A DNA stretch of 58,429 bases from Pseudomonadota bacterium (GCA_002862435.1 PKDC01000036.1:1-58429), one strand, 5' to 3'; shown: positions 32,064 through 40,202, numbered from the stretch's first letter. The notes: generated by a model from the letters alone, not told the origin. Translations and numbers: made by a program.

Positions 32064-32165
32064 TCAGCGATAGGGGGCCAGCGGCAACTCATTCAGTTCT
32101 GCCCGCGCTTCCCGCCAGGTTGGATAGTGCCGTTGGAGCAGCGCGATGAAGCGCTCGCCATGCGT
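32064..32165 (-). pseudogene. 3' fragment of a YgjP/M48-like metallopeptidase gene
   Basis: About 33 codons ending in a TGA, reading THGERFIALLQRHYPTW then REARAELNELPLAPYR. This matches the C-terminal tail after the last zinc histidine in YgjP-type (DUF45, M48-like) metallopeptidases, where an H-x3-F-W/I-x-L-L pattern and a following P-x-W-R are usual. Everything upstream of that tail, including the HExxH motif, is missing. It is joined in another frame to the start of an integrase, so it is a recombination relic. Family call is by pattern only. Confidence 0.5.
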
Positions 32166-32280
32166 CGCTCCAGTCTTCTCCACAGCGTTTGGCGTGGAAA
32201 GTCTTTTAGAAAGTTGGCCAGCCCGTCTTGCGGATGATGGCCTTCCAGGTGGCTGAAGGGGTCTTGGTGATGGTGGCCAA
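32161..32280 (-). pseudogene. 5' remnant of a tyrosine-recombinase (phage-type integrase) gene
   Basis: A TTG with GGGAG six bases upstream begins MATITKTPSATWKAIIRKTG, followed by WPTF, an in-frame TAA, then KTFHAKRCGEDWSDA in the same frame. This is the standard start of a common integrase family (MATI-x-K-x-PSG-x-WKA-x-IRK-x-GWPT...KTF-x-x-KRDAEDW). Only the first 40 codons remain, with one stop codon inside. It points away from tRNA-Leu and lies less than 100 bp beyond its 3' end, the usual place for the integrase of an island inserted in a tRNA gene. Confidence 0.75.
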
Positions 32281-32376
32281 CGTGTTCTCCCGCTGCGTAA
32301 TGTACCGAAACCGTAGCTTTGCGCATTGTCAGGAGCAGCCATTTCTTTGGATTGTGGTGTAATTTGTTGATTTGTT

Positions 32377-32462
32377 TGGTGCCCGGGGCCGGACTCGAAC
32401 CGGCATGGGACAGGCCCGAGGGATTTTAAGTCCCTTGCGTCTACCGATTTCGCCACCCGGGC
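32377..32462 (-). tRNA. tRNA-Leu (anticodon UAA), CCA encoded
   Basis: An 86-nt class II tRNA on the minus strand. The acceptor stem is GCCCGGG paired with CCCGGGC, the D-arm TGGCGAAATCGGTAGACGC is leucine-like, the anticodon loop is CTTAAAA with UAA centred, then a long variable arm, and GGTTCGAGTCC as T-arm. The 3' CCA is encoded. Its 3' end faces the integrase remnant. Confidence 0.96.
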
Positions 32463-32526
32463 AGGAGCCAGCGTATTGTAGCTTACTGACGCGAATCCAG
32501 AAGGGATGAAGGGATTAGACAAAAAA

Positions 32527-32556
32527 TTGACAATCCCTTGCCGGTCTGCTGAAAAT
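32527..32556 (+). promoter_or_regulatory. Possible sigma-70 promoter of fleQ
   Basis: A perfect -35 TTGACA (32527-32532) is followed after 18 bp by GAAAAT (32551-32556, four of six -10 positions). It lies 60 bp before the fleQ start codon and past the divergent tRNA gene. No GG-N10-GC sigma-54 site was found here. Confidence 0.45.
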
Positions 32557-32616
32557 GCAAATAGTACTGAATGTTAAGTGACCTTTGGCACGGATGCCTG
32601 GGGTCGGGGGAATTTC

Positions 32617-34047
32617 ATGGGCCAGCCGAAAATTCTGATTCTGGATGGTGATTCACATCATGCTGAATCGCTGAAAGCCATCTTGGGTTTTATCGATCTG
32701 CAATCGGAACAAATCTCCGATCCGGCAACCTGGGATTGGGCGCGCTACGAGAATCAGGACTGGACTGCAGTCTGTATCGGGCGGGTGGATCCCCCCGCCT
32801 TGCGCGACAGTTCTCTGGCGCGCCTCCATCAACAGGCGCCTCGTCTGCCCATCCTGTGGATGGATTCAGCTCCTCCCAGCTTGATCGATCATCCCCTGTG
32901 GCCATTGCAACAGCCGGTACGACACGAGCAACTGGTTGAAACGCTGCGTCAGGTGGAACTCTATCGACAGAGCGCACGCCTGAAGGAACGCCCCCGCAAT
33001 GTGGAACTCTTCCGTAGTCTGGTGGGTAACTCCAGGGCTATCCGCAATGTGCGCAAGCTGATCAGCCAGGTCGCCGGATCGGATGCCAACGTGCTGATTC
33101 TTGGGGAATCCGGTACTGGAAAAGAGGTCGTTGCACGCAACATCCATTATTACTCCTCACGCCGCAACGGGCCATTCATCGCCGTCAATTGCGGCGCGAT
33201 ACCCGGTGAATTGCTGGAATCGGAACTCTTCGGTCACGAAAAAGGCGCATTTACCGGCGCGGTCAGCAACCGTGAAGGGCGATTTGAAGCTGCCCAGGGC
33301 GGCACCTTGTTTCTCGATGAGATTGGCGACATGAGCCTGCCGATGCAGGTGAAGTTGTTGCGGGTGCTGCAGGAACGGGTGTTTGAGCGGGTGGGGAGCA
33401 ACCGCAGCATTCCGGCCGATGTGCGGATCGTTGCCGCCACCCATCGCGTGCTGGAAGATCAGATTGCCAAGGGCCAGTTCCGGGAAGATCTTTACTACCG
33501 GCTCAATGTGTTTCCCATTGAAACACCGCCGCTGCGTGATCGAGTTGAAGATTTGCCCCTGTTGCTGGAAGAAATCATTGCGCGCCTGGAGCATGAACGC
33601 GGCACGTCTGTGCGGCTGACGCCTGCCGCGGTCATTGCCCTGTGCCAATGGCGCTGGCCGGGCAATGTTCGGGAACTGGCCAATCTGATCGAACGACTGG
33701 CTATTCTTCATCCTTTTGGCACGGTGGATCTGGCGGATCTGCCCGAGAACTACCGGCCATTGGGAGAGGATCGGAATGGTATGGCCTCTGACGTGCCTGC
33801 GGTTCATCCTGCCTTGGCCCATCTGGCGGGGAGCGATGGGGCGCCATTGCCGCGCCTGCCCCGGGAGGGAATGGATCTCAAGCAGTATCTGGCCGAAGCG
33901 GAAATCAACCTGATTCGGCAAGCCCTTGCGGCCAGTGACGGCGTGGTGTCCCAGGCAGCCAAGCTGCTGCAGCTCGGGCGTACCACTCTGGTCGAAAAAT
34001 TGCGCAAATATGGTTTGGTGCGTGCGGATCTACCGATCGATCCGTGA
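32617..34047 (+). CDS. fleQ: FleQ, sigma-54-dependent flagellar master regulator
   Basis: A 476-residue enhancer-binding protein that activates flagellar genes with sigma-54 and in many gammaproteobacteria binds cyclic di-GMP. The N-terminal FleQ domain is receiver-like. The AAA+ domain has Walker A GESGTGKE, the sigma-54 contact loop [10 protein letters not shown], and LFLDEIGDM; a Fis-type helix-turn-helix ends it ([20 protein letters not shown]). ATG 32617 (MGQPKILI) has GGGGGA just before it; the frame extends 13 codons further without similarity. No flagellar structural genes follow. Confidence 0.95.
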   Translation: MGQPKILILDGDSHHAESLKAILGFIDLQSEQISDPATWDWARYENQDWTAVCIGRVDPPALRDSSLARLHQQAPRLPILWMDSAPPSLIDHPLWPLQQPVRHEQLVETLRQVELYRQSARLKERPRNVELFRSLVGNSRAIRNVRKLISQVAGSDANVLILGESGTGKEVVARNIHYYSSRRNGPFIAVNCGAIPGELLESELFGHEKGAFTGAVSNREGRFEAAQGGTLFLDEIGDMSLPMQVKLLRVLQERVFERVGSNRSIPADVRIVAATHRVLEDQIAKGQFREDLYYRLNVFPIETPPLRDRVEDLPLLLEEIIARLEHERGTSVRLTPAAVIALCQWRWPGNVRELANLIERLAILHPFGTVDLADLPENYRPLGEDRNGMASDVPAVHPALAHLAGSDGAPLPRLPREGMDLKQYLAEAEINLIRQALAASDGVVSQAAKLLQLGRTTLVEKLRKYGLVRADLPIDP

Positions 34048-34390
34048 TCCTCATGACGCGGTCTTGCCCGCACAACTTCTGCCGATAGCCTTCTCTATCT
34101 AAGTGCCGAGTTTCACCGCTGTTTCATGGCGGCGCGGGTTCTTTTCGCCAGAATTTTGGCGTTCATTGCGGTGCGTGCGCATTCCTGCTTGGTTTGCCGT
34201 AAAAAAATAAATTAAAAAACAAATAGTTAAAATATTAAGTTGCTTATCCGTCGGTTTGGAACGTTTCCTGCTTTATGGGGGCGCCGAATCATCTGGTGCC
34301 TGAGGTGCCGGAATTTCGACACCCAGGGAACGAATCCAGATCTCTCCACGAAGGAAACAAAGGGAGAGACAACCGCAACGGAGACTGGCC
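34048..34390. other. Intergenic region upstream of fliA
   Basis: No open frame of note. A strongly AT-rich tract spans about 34200-34242 (runs of A with short T steps), unlike the GC-rich surroundings, and probably contributes to the fliA promoter as an UP-like or FleQ/IHF-bent element. I found no convincing sigma-54 or sigma-28 site here. Confidence 0.5.
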
Positions 34391-35113
34391 ATGGTACAGA
34401 CTGCCCAGATTGATGCACGCCAACAGCATGACCTCGTGATTCAACATGCGTCCCTGGTGCGGCGCATTGCCCAGCACCTAGCCAGTCGTCTCCCGGCCAG
34501 CGTGCAACTTGATGACCTGATTCAAGCTGGCATGATGGGCTTGCTGGAGGCGGCCCGCAATTACGACGCGGGTCAAGGTGCGAGCTTTGAAACCTATGCC
34601 GGAATCCGCATACGCGGCGCCATGCTGGATGAAACGCGCAAGGTGGACTGGGTGCCCCGCTCGGTGCACCGCAAGGCCCGTGAAATGGCCGTGGTTGTGC
34701 ACGCACTGGAACATCGTCTGGGACGGCTTGCCAAGCCGGCGGAAGTTGCCGACGCGATGCAGATCGATCTGGAGCAGTACCACCAGATTGTGAAGGACGC
34801 TGCGGGGTGCCGAGTACTCAGTCTGGACGAGCCTGACAATGGTGTGGTCGATGTGGGGGATATTCCCGGCGATGGCGACCATGATCCCGCTCAGCAAATC
34901 GAAGCTGCTGGATTCAGGGCGGTGCTGGTCGAGGTCATGACCAGCTTGCCTGAAAAAGAGCGTTTGGTGATGTCGCTGTATTACGAGCAAGACATGAATC
35001 TTCGTCAGATCGGTAGCGTGATGGGCGTCAGCGAATCGCGCGCCTGCCAGATCCACAGTCAAGCCGTGAAACGCATCCGTAGTCGGATGTCGGATTGGGT
35101 TGGGAAATCCTGA
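34391..35113 (+). CDS. fliA: FliA, flagellar sigma factor 28
   Basis: A 240-residue sigma-70-family factor that reads late flagellar and chemotaxis promoters. Region 2 has LVRRIAQHLASRLP, LDDLIQAGMMGLLEAARNYD and FETYAGIRIRGAMLDE; region 3 follows with RKAREMAVVVHALE; region 4 has LPEKERLVMSLYYEQDMNLR and the helix-turn-helix IGSVMGVSESRACQIHSQAV. Length is typical. A sigma-28 promoter stands directly downstream ahead of the FlgM-like gene, closing the expected loop. Confidence 0.97.
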   Translation: MVQTAQIDARQQHDLVIQHASLVRRIAQHLASRLPASVQLDDLIQAGMMGLLEAARNYDAGQGASFETYAGIRIRGAMLDETRKVDWVPRSVHRKAREMAVVVHALEHRLGRLAKPAEVADAMQIDLEQYHQIVKDAAGCRVLSLDEPDNGVVDVGDIPGDGDHDPAQQIEAAGFRAVLVEVMTSLPEKERLVMSLYYEQDMNLRQIGSVMGVSESRACQIHSQAVKRIRSRMSDWVGKS

Positions 35114-35171
35114 TCCGGAGAATCCGCTGTCAGGAAACCGACGCTCTGACAATCGATTGGCGCAAAAGTCC

Positions 35172-35198
35172 TCAAGTTGACGGAAATCCGTCCGATAA
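35172..35198 (+). promoter_or_regulatory. Sigma-28 (FliA) promoter
   Basis: TCAAGTTG, then exactly 11 bases, then TCCGATAA: six of eight matches to TAAAGTTT and seven of eight to GCCGATAA, with the consensus spacer. It lies 36 bp before the ATG of the FlgM-like gene. Confidence 0.88.
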
Positions 35199-35233
35199 CC
35201 CTATCAGTTGGGTTAACGAATGGGGCAGAGACC

Positions 35234-35482
35234 ATGCAAGGTGAACGTTATTCATGGATCGATGGATCACACGCGGGGTCCCGGCAGCACATTTCCCGTT
35301 CTGAGGAGCGTGGTGTGGTTGTCTCGCTGATGGGGCGGCTGGGATCGCATTGGTCAGAGGAGCAGCGCATTCGCCATTTGGGGGATTTGATTGCGGCAAA
35401 GGCCTACCGGCCGAATGCGGAACGAATGGCCGATGGCTTCTTGAGCAAGTCGCACGCATGGGATGATTCCTTTCGCGCCTGA
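35234..35482 (+). CDS. flgM: FlgM-like anti-sigma-28 factor
   Basis: An 82-residue protein. The C-terminal helix EQRIRHLGDLIAAKAYRPNAERMADGFL follows the FlgM pattern (I-x-x-G/K-x-Y-x-V/P-x2-E-x-I/M-A), the part that grips FliA. The N-terminal half is polar and low in hydrophobics, as expected of the disordered FlgM arm. ATG 35234 is preferred to an upstream TTG at 35177, because the sigma-28 promoter covers the upstream start. The likely role is to hold FliA inactive until export through the hook-basal body. Similarity is limited to the C-terminal motif. Confidence 0.72.
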   Translation: MQGERYSWIDGSHAGSRQHISRSEERGVVVSLMGRLGSHWSEEQRIRHLGDLIAAKAYRPNAERMADGFLSKSHAWDDSFRA

Positions 35483-35518
35483 TCGCCCTTATGGCCAAGC
35501 TTCCAAGGATCGGTACTG

Positions 35519-36232
35519 ATGAGCCGTTCGGGGAAAACATCGCCGTGGATGCGTTACGAAGTGTTGCTTGATGCGCAACGCATCCGCCAACTCCTGATGC
35601 AGTTCGCATCCGATCCAGCCGGGGTGGTCGTTGATTATCCGCTCCTGGCGACCTCCCTCCCGGCGCAGCTGATATCAGAAGGTGATGAGTGGGTCCTGCG
35701 CCCCCTGCAACCGGCTTTTTCCAGCGGGTCTGGGAGCGCGTGTGGCAATCTGCTGACCCTGACCCAGGGAGGACAGCAGTTGCAGATGGTGTGTCAGGGC
35801 GTGGGCCGGGACGGGCAATTGCTCCATCTGGGTTTGCCCGACTGCGTACGCTATGCCCAACTGAGGGGAGAAAGCCGGGTTTCCCTGGAACAGGTGACTG
35901 GCGTCTGTCTGACCCTGCATCCCGAGCCCTCGATGCCGATCATTGCGGAACCGCTGGATTTATCCCTGGGCGGGCTGGGGGCGCTGTTGCCGCTTGCGGC
36001 GCCATGGGGCCCCGGCGAGCCCCCGTGCCCGGTAATTTTGCAATTGCCCGCAGGCACGGTGGCAACGACCGTGGACGTTCGGTTCATGACCCCCGATGTG
36101 TCAGCCTGGCGCATGGGTGCTTGCTTCGATCAGCTTGATCCCGAGCAACGCAGCCTGATTCGCGATTTTGTGATGGATCGACAACGCAACCTGCGCCGCT
36201 CCCTTATGACTCCCCAGCTACTTGTAAATTGA
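35519..36232 (+). CDS. PilZ-domain cyclic di-GMP receptor, YcgR-like
   Basis: A 237-residue protein with an N-terminal YcgR-type barrel (about 12-110) and a C-terminal PilZ domain. Both binding motifs are present: R116-G-E-S-R120 (RxxxR) and D147-L-S149-L-G-G (D/NxSxxG). Proteins of this type bind cyclic di-GMP and slow the flagellar motor. It sits right after the flgM-like gene, so control by sigma-28 is plausible. Its stop lies 29 bp inside the end of the converging pyk gene. Confidence 0.85.
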   Translation: MSRSGKTSPWMRYEVLLDAQRIRQLLMQFASDPAGVVVDYPLLATSLPAQLISEGDEWVLRPLQPAFSSGSGSACGNLLTLTQGGQQLQMVCQGVGRDGQLLHLGLPDCVRYAQLRGESRVSLEQVTGVCLTLHPEPSMPIIAEPLDLSLGGLGALLPLAAPWGPGEPPCPVILQLPAGTVATTVDVRFMTPDVSAWRMGACFDQLDPEQRSLIRDFVMDRQRNLRRSLMTPQLLVN

Positions 36233-37643
36233 AGATTTCCACGAAATTACTGGCCTGTGGATGGGCTTTGGAGGGGCCGTGGGTCATGACCACGGCGCCG
36301 CGTCGGATGCCCTGCCCGCTACACCAGCTTCTGGCCACCTCGCGCCAGACGACGTCGGTGCTGTCGACCTGGACCGGCACCACACCATAGGAAAAGCACA
36401 GATCCTGGCAGGTTTTCTGCGAGCTGCTGAACGCAATGACCCGACAGGGGAACTTGAAGCAGGCGAGTCGGCGGGCCGTCGCGCCGCTGTCGGTGGGAGC
36501 AATCACCACCGGTGGGCGGATTTTATGGACCAGGTCGGCCAGGTCGGGCGCCATCAACTCCTCGACCCGCGCGGTCTGGCGTTTCCCGGATTCCAGCCAG
36601 ATCGGCTCGATCGGCGGCCTTGCTTTTTCAGTAGCCAAGGCAATGCGGGTCAACATGCGCACCGCCTCGACGGGGAACTGACCGATGGCTGATTCTTCCG
36701 AGAGCATGACGCAGTCGGTGCCATCGAGAATGGCATTGGCCACATCGGTGGCCTCCGCCCGGGTCGGGCGACGGTTTTCCACCATGGATTCCAGCATCTG
36801 GGTGGCGGTGATGACGGGACGGCCGAATTGTTTGGCGCGGCGAATCAACGCCTTCTGGGTCACGGCGATGGATTCGATCGGGGTTTCCACGCCGAGGTCA
36901 CCGCGAGCCACCATGATGCCGTCGGTCGCGGCAAGGATGTCATCGATCTCCCGCACGGCCATGGCCCGCTCGATCTTCGCAATCAGAAAGGGATCGTAGC
37001 CCAGGGCGCGGGCTCGTTGACGCACCTGGCGAAGATCTTCGCCGCGCTGTACGAAGGAAACGCTGACCGCATCGACCCCGGCTTCCAGGGCCATTTGCAG
37101 CAATTCCTCATCACGCGGTGTGAATGCACTTTTGCCGAGGTCGATCCCGGGCACGTTCATGCCGTTATGGGACAGCAGCGTGCCACCCACCTGGACTCGA
37201 CATGCAATCTGGCGGTCCTTGATCGACAGGACCTTGAGTTGGATGAAGCCATCATTCAGATAGATGATTTCGCCAGGGTTTACGGCGTCCACCAATCCCG
37301 GGAAATCATAGGGAATGCCCTCCGAGCCGCCGGTTGCTCCCTCGACCAGATTCACCCGCTGATCGCGGGCCAGGGTGACCGGAGACGGCTCAAGTCGCCC
37401 GACCCGCATCTTGGGGCCCGGCAGGTCGGCGAGGATTGCCAGCCGGTAACCTGTCTGGCGACTGGCTTCCCGCAGCCGTGCGATGGTTTCGCGATGACCA
37501 TCGGCATTGCCATGGGCCAGATTGAGCCGGGCCACACTCATGCCGGCTCGCAACATGCGCTGCAAGGTGGCGGGGTGGCGGGAGGCAGGGCCGATGGTGC
37601 AGACCAGTTTGGTATGCGCTTGGGGCAGGGGCGGACGGGGCAT
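36204..37643 (-). CDS. pyk: Pyruvate kinase
   Basis: Converts phosphoenolpyruvate and ADP to pyruvate and ATP in the last step of glycolysis. The 479 residues carry TKLVCTIGPAS, MSVARLNLAHG, the metal and substrate block FLIAKIERAMAVREID, MVARGDLGVE and the signature ITATQMLESM. ATG 37643 (MPRPPLPQ) follows GGGAGAA; a further 16 upstream codons are open. An intrinsic terminator lies just upstream of its own start on the same strand, ending a separate small transcript. Confidence 0.96.
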   Translation of the reverse strand: MPRPPLPQAHTKLVCTIGPASRHPATLQRMLRAGMSVARLNLAHGNADGHRETIARLREASRQTGYRLAILADLPGPKMRVGRLEPSPVTLARDQRVNLVEGATGGSEGIPYDFPGLVDAVNPGEIIYLNDGFIQLKVLSIKDRQIACRVQVGGTLLSHNGMNVPGIDLGKSAFTPRDEELLQMALEAGVDAVSVSFVQRGEDLRQVRQRARALGYDPFLIAKIERAMAVREIDDILAATDGIMVARGDLGVETPIESIAVTQKALIRRAKQFGRPVITATQMLESMVENRRPTRAEATDVANAILDGTDCVMLSEESAIGQFPVEAVRMLTRIALATEKARPPIEPIWLESGKRQTARVEELMAPDLADLVHKIRPPVVIAPTDSGATARRLACFKFPCRVIAFSSSQKTCQDLCFSYGVVPVQVDSTDVVWREVARSWCSGQGIRRGAVVMTHGPSKAHPQASNFVEIFNLQVAGES

Positions 37644-37701
37644 GACGTTCTCCCGGATGGCGCGAATGGTCTGTGGGCAGTATACCCACATGGTCGGCCC
37701 G

Positions 37702-37735
37702 AAAAAAAACAGGGAGGGAAAATCCCCTCCCTGTT
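37702..37735 (-). terminator. Intrinsic terminator of the small gene upstream of pyk
   Basis: On the minus strand an exact 11-bp stem (AACAGGGAGGG with CCCTCCCTGTT) closes a GATTTT loop and runs straight into eight Ts. It begins at the last base of the 20-codon frame's stop codon. Because it lies upstream of pyk, it cannot serve pyk; it must end another transcript. Confidence 0.93.
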
Positions 37736-37797
37736 CAATGCGCCATCTTTCCGGAGAGCGGGAGGATCGCCGGCGCGAAGTACAGAACCCCCGCCAT
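37735..37797 (-). CDS. Putative 20-residue hydrophobic protein, FNR-linked
   Basis: A minus-strand frame of 20 codons encoding MAGVLYFAPAILPLSGKMAH. GGGAGGAG lies 3 bases before its ATG, and the intrinsic terminator starts at its stop. Upstream, a perfect FNR box is centred 41.5 bp from a predicted transcript start at 37809, and a weak -10-like TAGGCT sits exactly at -12 to -7. The predicted transcript (37809-37702) is about 108 nt with a 12-nt leader. Residues 2-14 could form a short membrane segment. It may be a membrane microprotein, a regulatory RNA, or both. I know no family for it. Confidence 0.55.
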   Translation of the reverse strand: MAGVLYFAPAILPLSGKMAH

Positions 37798-37843
37798 CGA
37801 CTCCTCCCGTGGAATAGCCTAAAGCGTGGGAGGTCTTGGGAAA

Positions 37844-37857
37844 TTGATTTGCATCAA
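37844..37857. promoter_or_regulatory. Perfect FNR box between fnr and the small minus-strand gene
   Basis: TTGATTTGCATCAA matches the FNR consensus TTGAT-N4-ATCAA at all ten positions. Its centre is 41.5 bp from predicted starts in both directions (about 37892 for fnr, about 37809 for the small gene), so one site could control both. For fnr, GACAAT at 37881-37886 is the likely -10. Confidence 0.92.
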
Positions 37858-37920
37858 GGGGAGAGTCGATCCCCTTGGGTGACAATGAGCCATCCCTCCG
37901 TTTTGTCCGAGTGCTCACCC

Positions 37921-38667
37921 ATGTCATCGACCCCTGATCACCATCCTGTGTTGGCTTCTCGCTCCATCCGCCGGACCTGCGTCAACTGTTCCTTGAGCGA
38001 ATTGTGCGTTCCGGTGGGGTTGGAAGTCACGGATATGGAACGACTTGATCAACTGGTGGAACGCCAGCCTCCCTTGGATGCGGGCGCTCATCTGTGTCGG
38101 GTGGGGGAACGCTTCACGACCCTCTACGCAGTGCGCTCGGGTTGTTTCAAGAGTTATCGGATGGATAGCGAGGGGCGCGAGCGGGTGTTGGCCTTCCATC
38201 TCCCCGGCGAACTGATGGGACTGGACGCGATATATCCCGGGGTTTACCAGTCCAACATCGTCGCGCTGGATCTGGGTGGTGTGTGCGCCTTGCCTTACAG
38301 CGAGCTGAGCCGTCTGGCGACGCAGATTCCCCGGTTGCAGGAGCAGATTTTCCGTTTGCTGAGCAAGGATCTTTCCGCCTACGCCTGGTTGGCCGGGGAC
38401 TACAGCGCCGAAGAGCGGGTGGCGGGATTCCTGCTCGATTTGTCCAACCGCCAGCGGGAGCGGGGTTATTCGGATCGGGTATTCAACCTGGCCATGCCCC
38501 GCCGCGATATTGCCAACTATCTGCGTCTGGCAACTGAAACGGTGAGCCGGGTGATCACCCGCTTCGAACGCGATGGCTTGATCCAGACGGAGCGGCGCGA
38601 GGTCCGGTTGCTGGATCTGGAAGGACTCAATAGCCGCGCCAATCATTGCCTCCAGCCGTTGGGGTGA
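37921..38667 (+). CDS. fnr: FNR/ANR-type oxygen-sensing regulator
   Basis: A 248-residue CRP-superfamily regulator whose [4Fe-4S] cluster is destroyed by oxygen. With the start at 37921 the four cluster ligands are C20, C23, C29 and C122, identical in number to E. coli FNR, which supports this start over ATG 37885. The recognition helix reads TETVSRV, giving the E-x2-SR that reads TTGAT half-sites. A perfect FNR box lies 64 bp upstream, so it regulates itself. hemN converges on it from downstream. Confidence 0.96.
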   Translation: MSSTPDHHPVLASRSIRRTCVNCSLSELCVPVGLEVTDMERLDQLVERQPPLDAGAHLCRVGERFTTLYAVRSGCFKSYRMDSEGRERVLAFHLPGELMGLDAIYPGVYQSNIVALDLGGVCALPYSELSRLATQIPRLQEQIFRLLSKDLSAYAWLAGDYSAEERVAGFLLDLSNRQRERGYSDRVFNLAMPRRDIANYLRLATETVSRVITRFERDGLIQTERREVRLLDLEGLNSRANHCLQPLG

Positions 38668-38715
38668 GCGTGCCATGCCCCCGCCGAGAGGCGTGATCCC
38701 TGCCGGATCGTGCGA

Positions 38716-40095
38716 TCAGATGAGCCGGGAATGCCGCAGGCTTTCGCCGTTTCGCTTCAGGTAGGCATCGAACGGCAGGGCGATCGCTCGCAGCAAATAG
38801 CGTCCGCGCGGCGTGACTTCCAGTGCTTGTGGGGTGAAGCGCACCAGACCATCGGTCGCTGCAGTCTCCAAGCGCAGCAGTTCCTCCGCGAAGTAGGCTG
38901 CAAATTCGACCCCATGGCGGGCGCGGATGTTGCGATAACAAACCCGACCCTGACACATCAGCGCCTGGATCACTTCCTGGCGCAAGCCGTCTTCCCGCGT
39001 CAGCGTGATGCCCCGGCGAACGGGTAAGGTGCCGTGATTCAGGCTGGTCTGATAATCCTGCAGATCCTTGGTGTTCTGGGCATAGCAGTGGCCAATCTGA
39101 CTGATGGCGCTGACACCCAGGCCGATGAGGTCGCACCCCCCATGGGTCGAGTAGCCCTGGAAGTTGCGGTGCAGCGTGCCCTGCGTCAAGGCGTTGGCCA
39201 GGGGATCGTTCGGCTGCGCAAAATGATCCATGCCGATGTGGACATAATCTGCCTCGGTAAGCCGCTCCACAGCTTGCTCCAGCAAGCGGATCTTGATGCT
39301 TGGGTTGGGGAGTGCGCTGGCCGGGATGTGGTGCTGGGCCTTGAAGCGCTCGGGCAGATGGGCATAGCTATACAGCGCCACCCGATCTGGCTGCAGGGTC
39401 AGCACCTGATCCAGTGTGGTCTCGAAGCGCTCTGGATGCTGGTGTGGCAGGCCATAAATCAAATCCAGACTGACCGAATCAAAACCTGCGGCGCGAGCTG
39501 CCCGGACCACGACCTCGGTTTCGGCATAACTCTGGCGGCGGTTGATTGCCGCCTGCACGACAGGGTCGAAATCCTGCACGCCCACGCTGAGGCGGTTGAA
39601 TCCCATCTGCCCCAACATCATGACTCCCGCCGCATCCAGGTTGCGCGGATCCACTTCGATCCCCATTTCCACCTTGGGCGCGAAATCGAAGTGGGCGCGC
39701 AGCCTGTCCATGACACGCGCGAGCTGGTCCGAGGCGAGGAAAGTTGGGCTGCCGCCGCCGAAATGCACCTGCACCACCGGTCCCGATTGCTCCAGCAGCG
39801 CCGCCTTGAGGGCGATCTCCCGTTCCAGCGCCTCCAGATAATCCTGGATGGGGCCGGGCTGACGGGTGATTTCCCGGTGACAACCGCAATAAAAGCAGGG
39901 GCTGGGACAAAAAGGAATGTGCACATACAGCGACAAGGGGGCGTCTGCCCGGGTGCACAGGACGCGCTGATAATCGCCGGGACCAAAGCCGGGGTGAAAA
40001 TGATCCGCCGTGGGATAGGACGTGTAGCGAGGGGCGCGCGTGTCGTAACGGCGAATCAATTCCGCATCGAACACATCGGTAATGGCGGTGGGCAT
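38716..40095 (-). CDS. hemN: HemN, oxygen-independent coproporphyrinogen III dehydrogenase
   Basis: Radical SAM enzyme that oxidatively decarboxylates coproporphyrinogen III without oxygen for heme synthesis. In 459 residues the cluster motif CPSPCFYCGC is at 63-72, one residue from the E. coli position. HFGGGSPTF, the SAM-binding GIEVDPRNL, LSVGVQDFDPVVQ and the C-terminal HemN domain follow. GGGGAGAG precedes its ATG. An FNR-like site lies 64 bp upstream, in keeping with its role without oxygen. Confidence 0.97.
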   Translation of the reverse strand: MPTAITDVFDAELIRRYDTRAPRYTSYPTADHFHPGFGPGDYQRVLCTRADAPLSLYVHIPFCPSPCFYCGCHREITRQPGPIQDYLEALEREIALKAALLEQSGPVVQVHFGGGSPTFLASDQLARVMDRLRAHFDFAPKVEMGIEVDPRNLDAAGVMMLGQMGFNRLSVGVQDFDPVVQAAINRRQSYAETEVVVRAARAAGFDSVSLDLIYGLPHQHPERFETTLDQVLTLQPDRVALYSYAHLPERFKAQHHIPASALPNPSIKIRLLEQAVERLTEADYVHIGMDHFAQPNDPLANALTQGTLHRNFQGYSTHGGCDLIGLGVSAISQIGHCYAQNTKDLQDYQTSLNHGTLPVRRGITLTREDGLRQEVIQALMCQGRVCYRNIRARHGVEFAAYFAEELLRLETAATDGLVRFTPQALEVTPRGRYLLRAIALPFDAYLKRNGESLRHSRLI

Positions 40096-40152
40096 GGCGG
40101 AACTCTCCCCGGGAACCTGCAGGGGAGGATAGCGCTTGGGGCCAAGGGGGCA

Positions 40153-40166
40153 ATGACTTGCGTCAA
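40153..40166 (-). promoter_or_regulatory. FNR-like site upstream of hemN
   Basis: On the minus strand, TTGAC-GCAA-GTCAT: seven of ten consensus positions, and a symmetric TGAC/GTCA core. A -10-like TATCCT (40131-40126) falls where a site centred at -41.5 would place it. Weaker than the site at fnr. Confidence 0.55.
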
Positions 40167-40202
40167 AAATGCCGGGAGGATCCTTTTGGGAATCTCCCGG
40201 CA
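40165..40202 (-). terminator. Intrinsic terminator of the fabA-fabB operon
   Basis: On the minus strand, TGCCGGGAG and CTCCCGGCA form an exact 9-bp stem with a 15-base loop, followed by five Ts. It lies 6 bp past the fabB stop and partly overlaps the FNR-like site ahead of hemN. Confidence 0.85.

Noticed and set aside
32064..32522. A 152-codon minus-strand frame running through tRNA-Leu
   Set aside because: It crosses a complete tRNA gene and changes family identity midway; it is a chance frame over a tRNA and two gene relics.
32590..32616. TGGCACGGATGCCTGG ahead of fleQ, considered as a sigma-54 promoter
   Set aside because: The GG and GC elements are not separated by the strict 10 bases; position -12 reads TG instead of GC.
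35177..35233. Upstream extension of the FlgM-like gene from a TTG
   Set aside because: The sigma-28 promoter overlaps this stretch, so the transcript starts downstream of the TTG.
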